From positions 1 to 64,000 of the forward strand of contig JAIWNF010000110.1 of assembly GCA_025093555.1 (NCBI GenBank): a stretch of 64,000 nt of DNA. The letters are read 5' to 3'. The position numbers and the translations under genes are program-made. Position 1 is the first letter of the stretch. Each line of letters starts with the position of its first letter. The notes beneath the pieces were generated by a model that saw nothing but the letters and a program-made list of their open reading frames with translations, had not been told where the DNA came from and searched no databases. The DNA is from Circinella umbellata. Taxonomy: Eukaryota; Mucoromycota; Mucoromycetes; Mucorales; Lichtheimiaceae. Positions 25,072 to 36,029 of the stretch are shown piece after piece.

Positions 25072-26321
25072 TTATTCTTCTGGAGTTTTTGTTAATGCAA
25101 TAGCACTAAAATTACTTTGATCTGGATCACGAGCAATATACTGTCTCATTATTTTAGCAGCACCCTGAGATGAGAATATATATATATGTATTAATTTTCA
25201 TCATAATAAAACCGATTTTAAATATTTGTTTACGTACCTCAACAAAATCCAAGCATTTACCATGATTGATAGGAAAAAGTTTTCTACCATCTAATTCATA
25301 TAAATGTTCATTTTTGACTACAAAGCAAATAAAATGTAAATCCACTTCTTCACTTGCATCCGGTGCCTGTATTATTATTATAATATAAATGAGTTACATA
25401 TATATAAAATGAAGAATAGTGTGTTTGAAATAAATAAAAAGGGTAATTATTTACTTGTGTTTGACCTGCTTGTGCACATGTTCCATGAATATCGGCTAAT
25501 TCTTTAGAATTCTCCAATAATTCAGCTCTTTCTTCTGGTGACATATCTTTAGCTTCATCAATTAAGTTCCTAAAAAGTCCTGGACCTTATTATTTCCATT
25601 TATAATAAACATACGTAAGTGATTTATTATTGAATGAATCATTATGAGTTAATAATTATGTCATGATAATAATAAACTTTACCAACAAGTGAATCATTAT
25701 TAGCTAATGAATGTAATAAAGCAATCATACCACAGGCATTGGCAATAGTTTGTTTAAAAAAGATAACATCCGGATTAACATTTTGTTCATGTTTTGTTAA
25801 CCATACTTCTTCTTCTTCATTATGTTTTTCATAATTTTTTGTTAAAGGAAATAAAAAGATAAATGCGACAACAGGTCTTGGTATCATAGCTAATAATTCA
25901 GAATCAAATCCTATTTTTTTTTTTTATTTTTATTAATTATCTCGGTGTATTTTTTTTTTTATGCATAAAAAAGAAAACTCAAATTTACCAAATACGTCAG
26001 TGTAACTCCATGACAAATTCACTCCATTAGAATGAACAAGCTAAATGATTTAAATGAAACCATTGACATTTTGAGTAAGGAAACAATAAATTAAAAAAAT
26101 AATAATAAAAAGTTATTTTCTTACTTGATTCCAGACCTACAAGAGGAAGTATATAAAAAAGAAAGCATTAATTTTTGTTAAACGTTTGTGTGTGAATAAA
26201 TACTTACTTCTGGATTTCCTTCAAGAGGTGCCCACCTAATTTTTGGTCTTTGTTGAATACTATTATCGTCACCACCATCACTACTACTGCTACTACTACT
26301 ACTACTATTTTTATTATCCAT
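25072..26321 (-). CDS. YUH1: Ubiquitin C-terminal hydrolase, UCH-L3/Yuh1 type, seven exons with a 12-nt microexon
   Basis: The exons are 26321-26208, 26136-26125, 26040-25989, 25910-25683, 25585-25455, 25366-25238 and 25164-25072, 759 nt, 252 aa. After a poly-Ser N-terminal extension (residues about 6-14) the peptidase C12 fold starts at [11 protein letters not shown]. Catalytic residues are visible: Gln113 and Cys119 in [10 protein letters not shown], His190 in VDLHFI, and Asp205 in YELDGRK. The Gln-Cys and His-Asp spacings equal those of human UCHL3 and Cys-His is three residues shorter. The enzyme removes small adducts from the ubiquitin or Rub1/NEDD8 C-terminus. Exon 2 encodes only Val-Trp-Asn-Gln between consensus splice sites and is required to align with the family. 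The gene is divergent from the PAXX-like gene. Confidence 0.94.
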
Positions 26322-26537
26322 AATATAAACTAAAGAGAGAGAGAAAGAAAGAAAGAAAGAGAGAGAGAAAGAGAATGGAAAGAAAGAAAGAGAAAGAGAA
26401 TTAATCAACGAATAATAAATCCAAAAAAAAGTTTGATTGTGAACTGACTTGGCACCAACAACATTTTTTTATTCCCCTTTCTCTTTTCCTTTCTTTTTCC
26501 TTTTTTTTTTTTCTTTTCAACTAATAATAATAATAAA
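26322..26537. promoter_or_regulatory. Compact bidirectional promoter between UCH and PAXX-like genes
   Basis: These 216 bp separate two divergent start codons. The stretch holds a GA-rich tract (26330-26400) on the UCH side and a CT-rich tract (26470-26520) before the PAXX-like ATG. Both genes touch protein turnover or DNA repair, but co-regulation is only a possibility. Confidence 0.5.
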
Positions 26538-27808
26538 ATGACAACGAATTTGGAAGTTTGGAATGGATTAAATAATCTTGTACAACTATTGTATTCTACA
26601 ACAGATGTCAATTTAGTTGTATCTGAATATAAAAATCAATCTTGGCAACTCCATGTATTAAATCAAAAAACATGTATTCTATTCAACTAAACACTGAAAA
26701 GAATTAATTGATATCATGGTGTGTGTGTGTGTGTGTATAAATATATATATTTCATATAATTTTATTATGACTTAACTTAACATCATAGCACATATAAAAT
26801 AGCAACAAAGACAACCTATTGCATCGTCACCAGATCAGTTTGTTAAATGGTTTTCTTCTAATATGATTCAAGGTCATTTGTCTCTTATAACTACTGGAAC
26901 AGTTTGTATTATTTACTACTTAAAATGCATCATGCATAATCTCTTCTTTTCTTTTTTGATTATGTATATGAAATAGAAGAGCTTATCAACCAACTTATTT
27001 ATATAGTTAAAAATTGGTGATAAAGAAGAATGGTTAGAGTTACAATTAAAACCTATAAATGATATAAACCTTCGTCAAGAATTTTCTTGGCAATTATTGT
27101 TAAAGGTATAGAAAAAAAAAAGACGTAAAAATATATATATATATACTTTTTTGTTAATGTTAAAATACACTAGTTTACTCAATATATTCAAAAACAAGGC
27201 TGTGTCATTGATTTAAATTCATCGTCAGGTACAATTTACATACTACAAAAAAAATATCACACGGGATTAAAATGTGATACACTCTTTTCTTTCTCTCACC
27301 TTCTACCTCCCCCTCTTTTTTTTTTGTTATTATAGCATCTTTAATAAACAAACTGCAAGTACGTTTAAAATTTTTATTTTTACACAGAGTAAAAAGTAAA
27401 TGGTTAACATGTAAAAATGTGGGTTTTTTTTAATCATAAACTCCCCCCCAGGAAGAGAACATTTCACTTCAATCGGAAGTGAAATCTTTATCTATGCAAA
27501 AACATGCAGATATTTCAACGACAAAAACGAATAATAGTAATAGTAATAGTAGTAGTACAATAACAGCAGATCAATCTTCTCGTATAACAAGACCACCACC
27601 AATAATACAAACACATAAAAAAGGCATGAGTCTTATTAATCCAGGTGTTAAAAAGTAAGAAAATAAGTGGATGAAAGATATAAATCTGGGAAATTAGGAA
27701 CTAAAGTCAATCCATGAAAATAGGCGAAAACATACACCTGTTGAATTTACAGAACCTCCGACACAAGTCGCACAGTGGAACAACGGTGGTTCATCAGATG
27801 ATGGTTAA
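26538..27808 (+). CDS. PAXX: PAXX-like non-homologous end-joining factor (XRCC4 superfamily), seven exons
   Basis: The exons are 26538-26654, 26803-26901, 27007-27105, 27174-27228, 27336-27358, 27452-27654 and 27724-27808, 681 nt, 226 aa (human PAXX has 204). The C-terminal tail gives the identification. SLINPG at residues 191-196 is followed by a basic stretch and P-V-E-F at 204-207, matching the Ku-binding tail of PAXX (SLINPG, then basic, then G-V-D-F). The order fits the family: a compact head (about 1-115) with strand-like segments such as DVNLVVSEY and EEWLELQLK, a helix/coiled coil (about 120-148, INKLQEENISLQSEV), a Ser/Asn-rich linker, and the tail. PAXX bridges Ku at DNA ends and stabilises end-joining complexes. 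Weaker points: intron 1 and the GTTTGT donor of exon 2 were chosen to keep the frame, and the head is too diverged to align by eye. XLF/Nej1 is the alternative, but it ends in a different, basic Ku motif. Confidence 0.75.
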
Positions 27809-28118
27809 AAGGAAACTTTTATGATTCTTTTTCCTTCCATTCATTTATATCAATCTACTCATTGGAAAGACGCACGTAATAATAATAATAATAAACATAT
27901 TTTATGACAAGATAAAACGATAGTTTACATTCGTTTCTTTTTTTATTATTATAATTATTATAATTTAAACAACTAAAAAAAAAGTTTCGGGGGAATATAT
28001 TTGGTTGAAAAGAGATAAGATACTATTTATATATAGCCTTCAAAAAGAACGCCATCATCAGTTATAATTTTATAAGCTAGTAAATAGATGATTTTGTTTT
28101 GTTTTTATCCATTTTGAA
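27809..28118. other. Convergent 3' regions
   Basis: This is 310 bp between the PAXX-like stop and the PMP3 stop. It contains AATAAA-like strings and an ATT/AAT tract; no gene is seen. Confidence 0.4.
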
Positions 28119-28698
28119 TTAATACTTCAGAATGATATAGAATGCGTGAATAACACTATAAATAAATAAATAACAATAGGATACATTTTACAAGATGAGT
28201 TATTATTAAGGTAACTAAATAACAAATCCCTAGGTTTTTTACTTTCTTTTGGATGTCAAAATAATAACATTAATACACTTACCCTGGAATCCAACCAAGA
28301 ATAGTAAGACCAACGTTAATCAACAAGTCAACGGTACAGCCTAATAATAATAAAATAAAAAAAGGTTGTCAATAACCCTTGTTTATACTTTCTGCCAAGA
28401 GAAATAATGCAACATAGAAATAGTACATACCGCGTTCAGCGAAAACACCTAAAGGTGGAAGGACGACAGCTATGAAAAACAAAAATGAGGTTGTTGTTGT
28501 TTTTTTTAGCAACAAAACAAAAGACAAAAGATTATGACACGTTCATATAAATAATAATAAACTTACCCAAGATGAATTTACAGATATCGCTATAAAACAC
28601 AAAAAGAATAAGTCAGTCCAAATGTATTCTTTTTTTTTAACAATAAACAAAACTTTTTTTTTTCCTAGTTGATTATATTACCTGCAGGTTAAAGCCAT
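28119..28698 (-). CDS. PMP3: Pmp3/RCI2-type plasma membrane proteolipid, 57 aa, five exons
   Basis: The exons are 28698-28682, 28589-28567, 28469-28431, 28340-28283 and 28155-28119, 174 nt, 57 aa. The protein reads MALTCSDICKFILAVVLPPL, then GVFAERGCTVDLLINVGLTI, then LGWIPGVIHAFYIILKY. It has two hydrophobic membrane spans and the family motif LPPLGVF..RGC..D..IN..LT.LGW.PG. Pmp3 proteins modulate plasma-membrane potential and salt/cation sensitivity and bind or stabilise membrane lipids. Because every exon is tiny (17-58 nt), automated annotation is likely to miss or truncate it. All splice sites are GT-AG and the total frame closes. Confidence 0.95.
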
Positions 28699-28973
28699 TT
28701 TTAAAGAGAATATAAGTTTTTTTTTTCTTAAAGAAAAAGAGAGAGAAAGAGAAGAAAAAGAAGTTAATAGGAAAATCGGGATAGAACTTGGGGTTCACAC
28801 CTTTATTTATAAGCCATGCAAAGTAAAAAAAAAAAAAAAAAAAATTATAAGGTAAGACAAGGGAAAAAAAAAAAAAAAAAAAAAAAAAGAGAGGGAACAA
28901 GTTTCATGCAGTCCGGTTTTCCGAAAGCTGCAAATGAACAAAAGGAGGAACGCGGGATAGTTTATATTTAAGT

Positions 28974-30088
28974 TTAGTGTCGGTTGTCATAATAGTTGTT
29001 ACTGTGATGTCGGTGGCGGTGATGATCACGGTATGATGATGACCTATTATTATTTCTGTTGTGTGACCTGTCTTGGCGATAGTGTGGCGGTGATCTAGAG
29101 CGTTCGTGTCTCCCTCTTTGCTGGCGCCGACCATAATATTCGTCGTCCTCATCTTCATTTTTTCGTCTTGAGTCCCGGTCTCTTCTTCTTCCAGGTGGAC
29201 TACGTGACCGACTTCTGCTTTTTCTTTTTGATTCATTTTTATTCTTAATACTCGTATTATTTTGATTATCATCCTTTTCTTCTTCTTTATCTGATAATAA
29301 ATCATCCCATGCACTCCATCGACTATCGTCACCTTCTTCTTCTTCCTCTTCTTCATTAACATTGTCCTTCTCCAATTTTCCATTTCCATTTCCATTTTTG
29401 TTTTCTTTTGTATCTGAGGTCATTCTAGCTGTCGTGGATGATGAAGAGGATAATGATTTCTTCTTGTCGTTATGATCATTGTTATTGGGTTTACGTTTCT
29501 TTCTTCCAAATTCATCCCATTCATCTTCATCTTCTTCATGACGACTACGACGATATTCTACAGTTTCACGTTCCATATAGCCACCACCTGCACCTTCACG
29601 TTGTGCTTGTTTAGATTCCGTTCCTGGTTGTGCTGCAGAGCATTGGTTACACGTCGAACGTCGAGCCCAGTTTATATTGCCACACCTATATATATATATA
29701 TATGAATTATCATTATTATTTAGCTTTGTTTGATTCTGTTCCAGCATTAAAACAAAAAAACATAATAATTCATTTAACTTACAACTCGCATTTCCAATCG
29801 TTGGCAGAAAAGAGACCCTGCCATTAGCCAAATTATAGGAACCAAAAGAAAAAAAATCCCAGAGAGAGAGAGAGAGAGATAATAAAAAGGTAAACACTAC
29901 TGTATCATATTATATATATTTTTTGCACTTGTTCTATATTTTTGTTTTCCACTTCTTTTTTTTTTTTATTTATTTAATTTTTTTTTTGCCTTGTACTTTT
30001 CGGCACCATCTTTGCCAATGTTACTATTGGATCTATCCGATCGGTCCGATCGGTCCGATCGTCTTGAATCGCGTTCTCGTCGTGACAT
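28974..30088 (-). CDS. ZRANB2: ZRANB2-like zinc finger and arginine/serine-rich splicing protein
   Basis: The exons are 30088-29990, 29817-29783 and 29685-28974, 846 nt, 281 aa. Residues about 34-56 form one RanBP2-type zinc finger, W-K-C-x2-C-x10-C-x2-C, inside GLFSANDWKCELCGNINWAR, which matches the second finger of ZRANB2. Then follow GGGYMERETVEY and DEWDEFGRKKRK, also as in ZRANB2, an acidic Glu run, an SRSRSRSPP block and a His/Tyr/Arg-rich tail. The first ZRANB2 finger is absent; the N-terminus is instead short and carries RSD repeats. ZRANB2 binds 5'-splice-site-like single-stranded RNA and affects alternative splicing in the nucleus. The first intron must start with GC (AAG|GCAAAA) to keep GAEKYK-GLFSANDW in frame, since the nearby GT does not give the right phase. 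Confidence 0.88.
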
Positions 30089-31700
30089 TATTTATAATTG
30101 TATTAATAATAACCACAAAAGGAGAGAGAAAGAGAAGAGAGAGAGAAAGTACACACGTGTGTAAGAAACGAGGGGAAAAAACAATCTGTAAGGAGTTTTA
30201 AAAAAAATGAAACTGAAATCACCTCCCAATTATTTTACATGTCATTTGCATACTTAATTTATTAACAGTTCTAGCTAGGTATTGATATAATGGGATTTTT
30301 ATCTTTCTTTTGTATTCTTTTTTAAGCTAGTTATTTTCAACATGTTCAGAAAAGCATTCATCAAAAGTAACAAGAATTCTGTTTGTTGAAATGAGAATTT
30401 ATATATACTCTTTTTTTTAGTAGTATTAATGTAATGTATGAAGCTGAAAGATTCAAAGAGTCCTGGTCACACAATCTATCAATTTGCTTATTATGGGGTG
30501 TACCATAATAAATGACCCTTTTTGACATTGGACGAAACACTCAGTTATCATTATTTATTTCTTTTTTGAGGGAGGATAATACTGATTTGGGTGGTTCATG
30601 TTCCTGTTTTCCCGACTTTAATTTGCTTTTAAAAGTGAGTTGCATAAATCACCAACTTCCAGATCCCGCTTTTTTTTTTTCATTGTCACTATTGCTATGA
30701 CGACTCATCAAAATTTGTTGTCAAGATACGTATATATGATACGCAGTAGTAGTAAAGCAGGGTATTTCCTCATGATATAGTATATTCTATATTTATTATA
30801 ATCCATGGGTAATAAAATCAACAGAAATAAACTGTTCTACAATCCATCGGAGCATCAGTTCTATATAATGGTGTTGAAATTTATATTAACCACCAAAGTA
30901 TTCTATCACTCCACAAAAAAAAAGTTACAGAAAATAGCAGCGTTATTCATATTATTAACGATGACAGACAATTATCTTGGCAAGAATCGTTGTTAGCAAC
31001 GAATAATATATATGAACAACACAATAAAGTTGAAAGATTATTTTCCGTGTCGGGAATGAGTGAATCTTGTAGAATTTGAAAGAAAAACAAAGTGTACAAA
31101 GCCTTGTATGTAAAAGAAATTTCTGTTGATCGGTTTACATGACATTGTTACAGTATACTATGAACATTGGACGCACAGAATAATAGGAACGACATCACTA
31201 AAACAAAACAAAAAAATTTACGGTTGATAGAAATATAAACTAGTTTTTTTAGGGGAAGAGATAAAAATGGTTTGAACTTTTAATACTCTAGGTGTGAAGA
31301 ATACATCATTCATTACTTATGTCCAAAAACCTAAAGCTTTTAGATTAGCTTCTTGCTTACGTACAATGTCCTTTTATGACTACAATGTATTCTCTTAATA
31401 CTCAAAAGCCACCATAAAAGAAATTATAGCATGCTATATCATCACTTAATTGCCGATCATACTTGAAATATATCCAAGATAATAAAAAATTTAGATAATG
31501 AATAATATTAATATTGTATTGTATTATATTTTTTGTTAATAAAGAAAGCAATCCGGTTGAAAAATGGGAAAATATTGTTTATAAGCGATATCTAACTACA
31601 TGTTAATAATTTGGTCCCTGATAAAATTTTATATATTATAATTTTAGTAACTTTGTTGTAATTCCTGATTTCCTTCCTCTCTATTAAGTTATTTTTTTTT
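30089..31700. other. Intergenic region, no supported gene
   Basis: This is 1.6 kb upstream of the ZRANB2-like gene and downstream of the SANT/U-box-like gene. It is AT-rich. Short frames (30512-30700, 30805-30996) have no recognisable content. I see no repeats shared with the rest of the window. Confidence 0.45.
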
Positions 31701-34292
31701 TTACCTGTATTCATCGATGTTCTCCATTGTCAATACCACTATAAGTTTATAAAATAAAAACATTAATCATTTAATTCACTTTTATTGCTCTCCTATTAAC
31801 TTTTTTTCTGACAATTCAACTTACCCAAATCACGCTTTGTCATTGCTTTCTTGGTCAACGGACAGATATTCTTTTTGCCTTCCCAATTGGTGAGACAACG
31901 TACCCAACTATCATAACTAATAATATATATAAATAAATAAGATAAAATGGGTACGTTTGTATTAGTTGAAAAGATGGGAAAAAAAACAATTTGCATAAGC
32001 AATTTGTAAAAAAGTCTTACCCCATGACATGGCCATATTTGGAAATTGCTGGCTTCACTACATCATCCAATGTGATAGGGTCAATAAAACCAGGTAATGG
32101 GTTACCATCCATATCATCAGCAGCACTATCCATTCCTCCTCCAGATTCATCTTCATGATTCGTATCATTATTATTATCTTCTTCCATTAATCTTGAACGT
32201 GTACGTCGAGTTGTTCGCGTACTTGAAGTATAAGTGCCCGAATTATCATTGTAATCTTCAAAATCATCCGATTCATCATCATCATCACTATTCCAACCTC
32301 GTGTTTTTCTTTTCTTTCGTTTGGTTTTTTTATCTGCGCTTGGTGAAGCTCGAGTTGTTTTTGTACGTGTTCCAGCTGTTGATGATCGTGACGAGGATGG
32401 AATGCCGGATGCTCGACCTGTACCATGTTTACTATGTGTTCGGAATGTCTTTTCGACTTGACCATCTGCTGTCTTTTTATCAAAGAGATAATGTGCCTTG
32501 CCCTTTTCATCAAGGACATAGTTTGGATCATTGATTTCTCCAGTTTCGACAAGAAGACGATAAAAGTTAGAACACTAATGATATTAATAATAATATATGA
32601 CTCATTTAGTTAAACGTGTCATTTTAAGACAGAATAAACTCATTTGGGAAAAAACAAAAAAACAAACAATTTTTTTCTTTTTTTTTTGCTTTACCTGATA
32701 ACCAACTCGGCCAGGGACTTTCATTGCGAAAATACCCCATTGTCCATTGGCACCGACTTCTTCTAATCGTTTGAAAAATACTTTTCGTTCATCTTCATCC
32801 CATTGACCTTTTCGTTGAACATCACCAGGTGCATTGAATCGGTAATAGTAACTATTAGGATTTTGATCAATCATTTGATATGCACGAATACGAGCTTGAG
32901 ACCATCCTTCAAATGCTTTTTCAGGATCAGCCTGATTTTCTTGAACTTGTTTAAGTGCATCATCCAATGCAAGTCGTCCACCCATTCGATATTGTCTATT
33001 ATTCAATTATCTCTCTAGTTAGTTTTTATTTTCATTTTATTATAAAAGAAAAGAAAAGCAACCCCCCCTTTTTTTAAATTATCATTTTTACTCACTTTTT
33101 AGCTGTATCATTGGTAGTCTTTTTTAATGTTACTGAACGTTTCTTCAATAGCTGTTGATATGCTACTTGTTGTTCTTCAGTCATAAATTGTTCTATATGG
33201 AATAATATATATATATATATATATAAGTAAAATATAATATAGTCTGTCATAGTATTACAACTACAGAATACTAAACATTAAGATTAAAAAAAACACAAGT
33301 ACGTTTTGTTTCTATTTCTGGAGCATGTTTCGTAGCAACAACTTTACGAATTCCAAGAACATATCCGGTTTGAGTCATGCGTACGATTACTTCATCCTAT
33401 CCAACAGAACAAAAAAAAAACTAGTAAGCCTAACCGGTTTAATATCTCTCTATCTCTCTTTCTCTTCTTTCTATTATAAATTGTATAAAGTTAATCTATT
33501 ATATATTTGTTATATACCTCATCGTTTTCACAATCGATCAACATCTCATCGATCTCTTCTGCAGTGAGGTAATCAAACATGGACTTGATTTTTTTGTACT
33601 TGCGTGCTTTATCTCTACGTTCGAATTCTTTAAATTGTCGTTGTTGTAGTGCTACACGCTTTTGAATAATATCCATTTCTGTCTCAGTGACTTCTTCACC
33701 AAATACGTTATCTTTACGAACAGTTTCAATTTCTTCACTAATTGCATTGAAAAATAAAATAAAAATAATTTCAATCAATTAACCGTTCTTTTTTGAGGGA
33801 GCAAAAAAAAAAAGGTTTCTTGACAACGTTAGGAAAAATTAAATTAAAAACTTACGTTTCCATACTAGAGAGTTTCCAAAAGTCACCTTCATTTTCTGCA
33901 GAATCATCAACGATTGGCTTTAAGCTACGAAGTTTCTCCTGAATAAAGTAGATTCATATATATATATATATATATATATTGATACAATTCTTTGTTAATG
34001 GCAATTTTTTTGATTAGGAAAAGTATTTATATATTGCTTACCAGAATGGGTCTTATTTGAATACAATTAGGAACACTGACATTATTCCATGCAACAGTGG
34101 TTGTTTTTGCCTTGCAAGGATGTGTAGTGTCTATAATAAAAGAGTGGATGTTGAGAAATAAAAAAAAAAGATTTCTTTCTTTCTTTATGAATTGAAGAAT
34201 AAGTGAAATGACTATAACTAATTACCTTCACTAAAGAATTTAGACACAAGTCTTTCTACTTCAGGTGTAGTTTGTTTTTTAGGACGCACCAT
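31701..34292 (-). CDS. SANT/Myb-like protein with C-terminal U-box-like module, ten exons
   Basis: The exons are 34292-34226, 34130-34042, 33938-33856, 33737-33518, 33396-33303, 33192-33096, 32995-32695, 32574-32021, 31916-31825 and 31738-31701, 1635 nt, 544 aa. Helical, charged N-terminal half. A SANT/Myb-like unit follows: GQWDEDERKVFFKRLEEVG, then GQWGIFA, then PGRVGYQCSNFYR. Next comes a basic/acidic linker with KKTKRKKRKTRGW. The C-terminal unit FIDPITLDDVVKPAIS, YGHVMGYDSWVRCL, CPLTKKAMTKRDLVVLT has the DPIT...P..S..GH...W..C..CP.T order of a U-box. I know this combination from unnamed fungal and plant proteins but not a named member. Plausible role: a chromatin-associated E3 ligase; this is inference. 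The last exon was found by following a GTAAGT donor after KRDL; without it the frame ends in unlikely residues. Confidence 0.85.
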
Positions 34293-34510
34293 GGGGGAAG
34301 TGGTTTGGAAGGTTTAGGAAAAAAAGGAAGAAAAAAAAAGTGCTCTTGGTCGCGTCGCGCGGGAAAATTTAATATTTTCGCGTTCCTTTCCTGTCAACAT
34401 TTAAAAACTGAGTTTACAAAAAAAAAGTGATATTTTGCACAGCAAAAAAAAGGGTTGGTTTATTCTTATTATCAGTTCTAAGTATATGTTTCTAGATATA
34501 AAAATTATAA

Positions 34511-36029
34511 TTATTTTCTAATACAGCTACTACTACAACAGATAGAATAAATATGAGCATGAGCATATCCATGGGGCCAATTCCATACTGCAACTTGATA
34601 TGCAGGACCATCAAATATACTTCCGCATCCAGTGCATTTACGATATGCTATTGATAGTTTTAATTTTTCGATATGTGAATTTAATTCGTCAACAATGGCT
34701 TGTGGCATAGTAACAGTGTCACTCATTTTCTTCTTGCTCCCTTGATAATGATTGATATTATGCGACAAATTGACTATCATATTGGCCGTAAGATCCATGA
34801 AATCTTTTCTTTTTCTTGGTTTTCTTTTTTTCGTCACGGCCGTTAATTCTGGAGCAATAGCCTTGGTAATAAACCATTTTAGATACACTTGACTACCAAG
34901 CTTCAATTTCTCTTCTCGTGAAAACGAGCATTTCATTTTTGGGTCTTGTTCATTATAAACAACATGGGACTTTTCGTGGTGTAAATAAAATGTGGTACAT
35001 GAGAAATTGTTGTCGACAAGACCGGATTGATTATATTTCTTTTTGTTGGGTTGCTCTTTTAAAAATAAGACATATCCACCGCGGCTAGCACCATTATCTA
35101 TACGGAGGTTACCTAGATCACAGATTTGTAAAGGATCTTTATATTGGACTGTTGCTTTTACTCCAAATAGTGACTTAAATGAACGATGGTCGTCTTGTGA
35201 AGAAAAAGAAAAAGAGGGGGGTACGTTAATTGGTTTCTGTTTGTTTAAGATAGATGGCCATGTTTCTACTGAATCTTTTTCGTGTGTTGTTGTATGTGGT
35301 GGTAGAGGTAATGGAAGAAATTCGTTTGGATAAAACCCTGTACGTTCAGGCAAAATACGTGGATCGATTTGAATTTCACCACAGTCTTTTTCGGCGCTAT
35401 TTTCGTAAGATTCGCCTATTGTTATGTAAAAACAAAATAATGAGCAATTGTTTTTAATATTACTGTATTATCAGTAAAAATGAGAATAAATATGATAAAA
35501 TACAAATGTGGTTAGCATGCCTACCTTCCCATTTGATAGATCCTTCGAAAGCTGTAATTTCAATATTGAATTGATACTTGGAATACAAAGTAATAAAATC
35601 GACAATATATTGCAACCAGTATAGGTATTCGTAAAATTCTTCTTTGCCGTTCCATTTAATAATAGTAATTACTTGTTGCATTTGTTCTTTTATTTTCATG
35701 TTATTGGTCATCTTCTCATGCTCGTTGTCGTCATTGTCGACGTTTGAATTTTCTTTTTGATTTATCAATAGCCAGTGACACTTGTTAGATGGTACTTTGG
35801 TCGCACCGAGTTGCTTTAGTTCAAAATAGGAGACATCATTTTTATGAATATTCGAAGAAACCTTTGACCAGCCACGAAGATGATGAATAATAGCATCAAA
35901 GGAATACTCATCACCATCACCGAATGTATTATTTTTACCATTACAAAGCGTTTTAACAGAATCCACCAATTCTTGAGGTAAAGCTGGAACAATCTTGATA
36001 TGTCCTTTAAATGAAGTATGATAGCCCAT
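34511..36029 (-). CDS. Uncharacterised 469-aa protein with a C-terminal Cys cluster
   Basis: Two exons, 36029-35525 and 35415-34511, give 1410 nt. The N-terminus MGYHTSFKGHIKIVPALP recalls a small bacterial/phage protein family that begins with MGY..F.G...I.PPL (from memory, weak). It is followed by a helical region with aromatic residues (EFYEYLYWLQYIVDF). The second half is Lys/Pro-rich with KKRKPRKRK as a possible nuclear localisation signal, and ends with CTGCGSIF and CCSSSC, spaced like a single zinc-binding unit. No signal peptide or membrane span is seen. I cannot assign a function. Its unusual N-terminal resemblance makes horizontal transfer one possibility, with the second half added later. 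Confidence 0.75.

Noticed and set aside
28805..28885. Long A runs as retroposed poly(A) tails
   Set aside because: They lie between PMP3 and the ZRANB2-like stop with no target duplication or upstream retroposed sequence.
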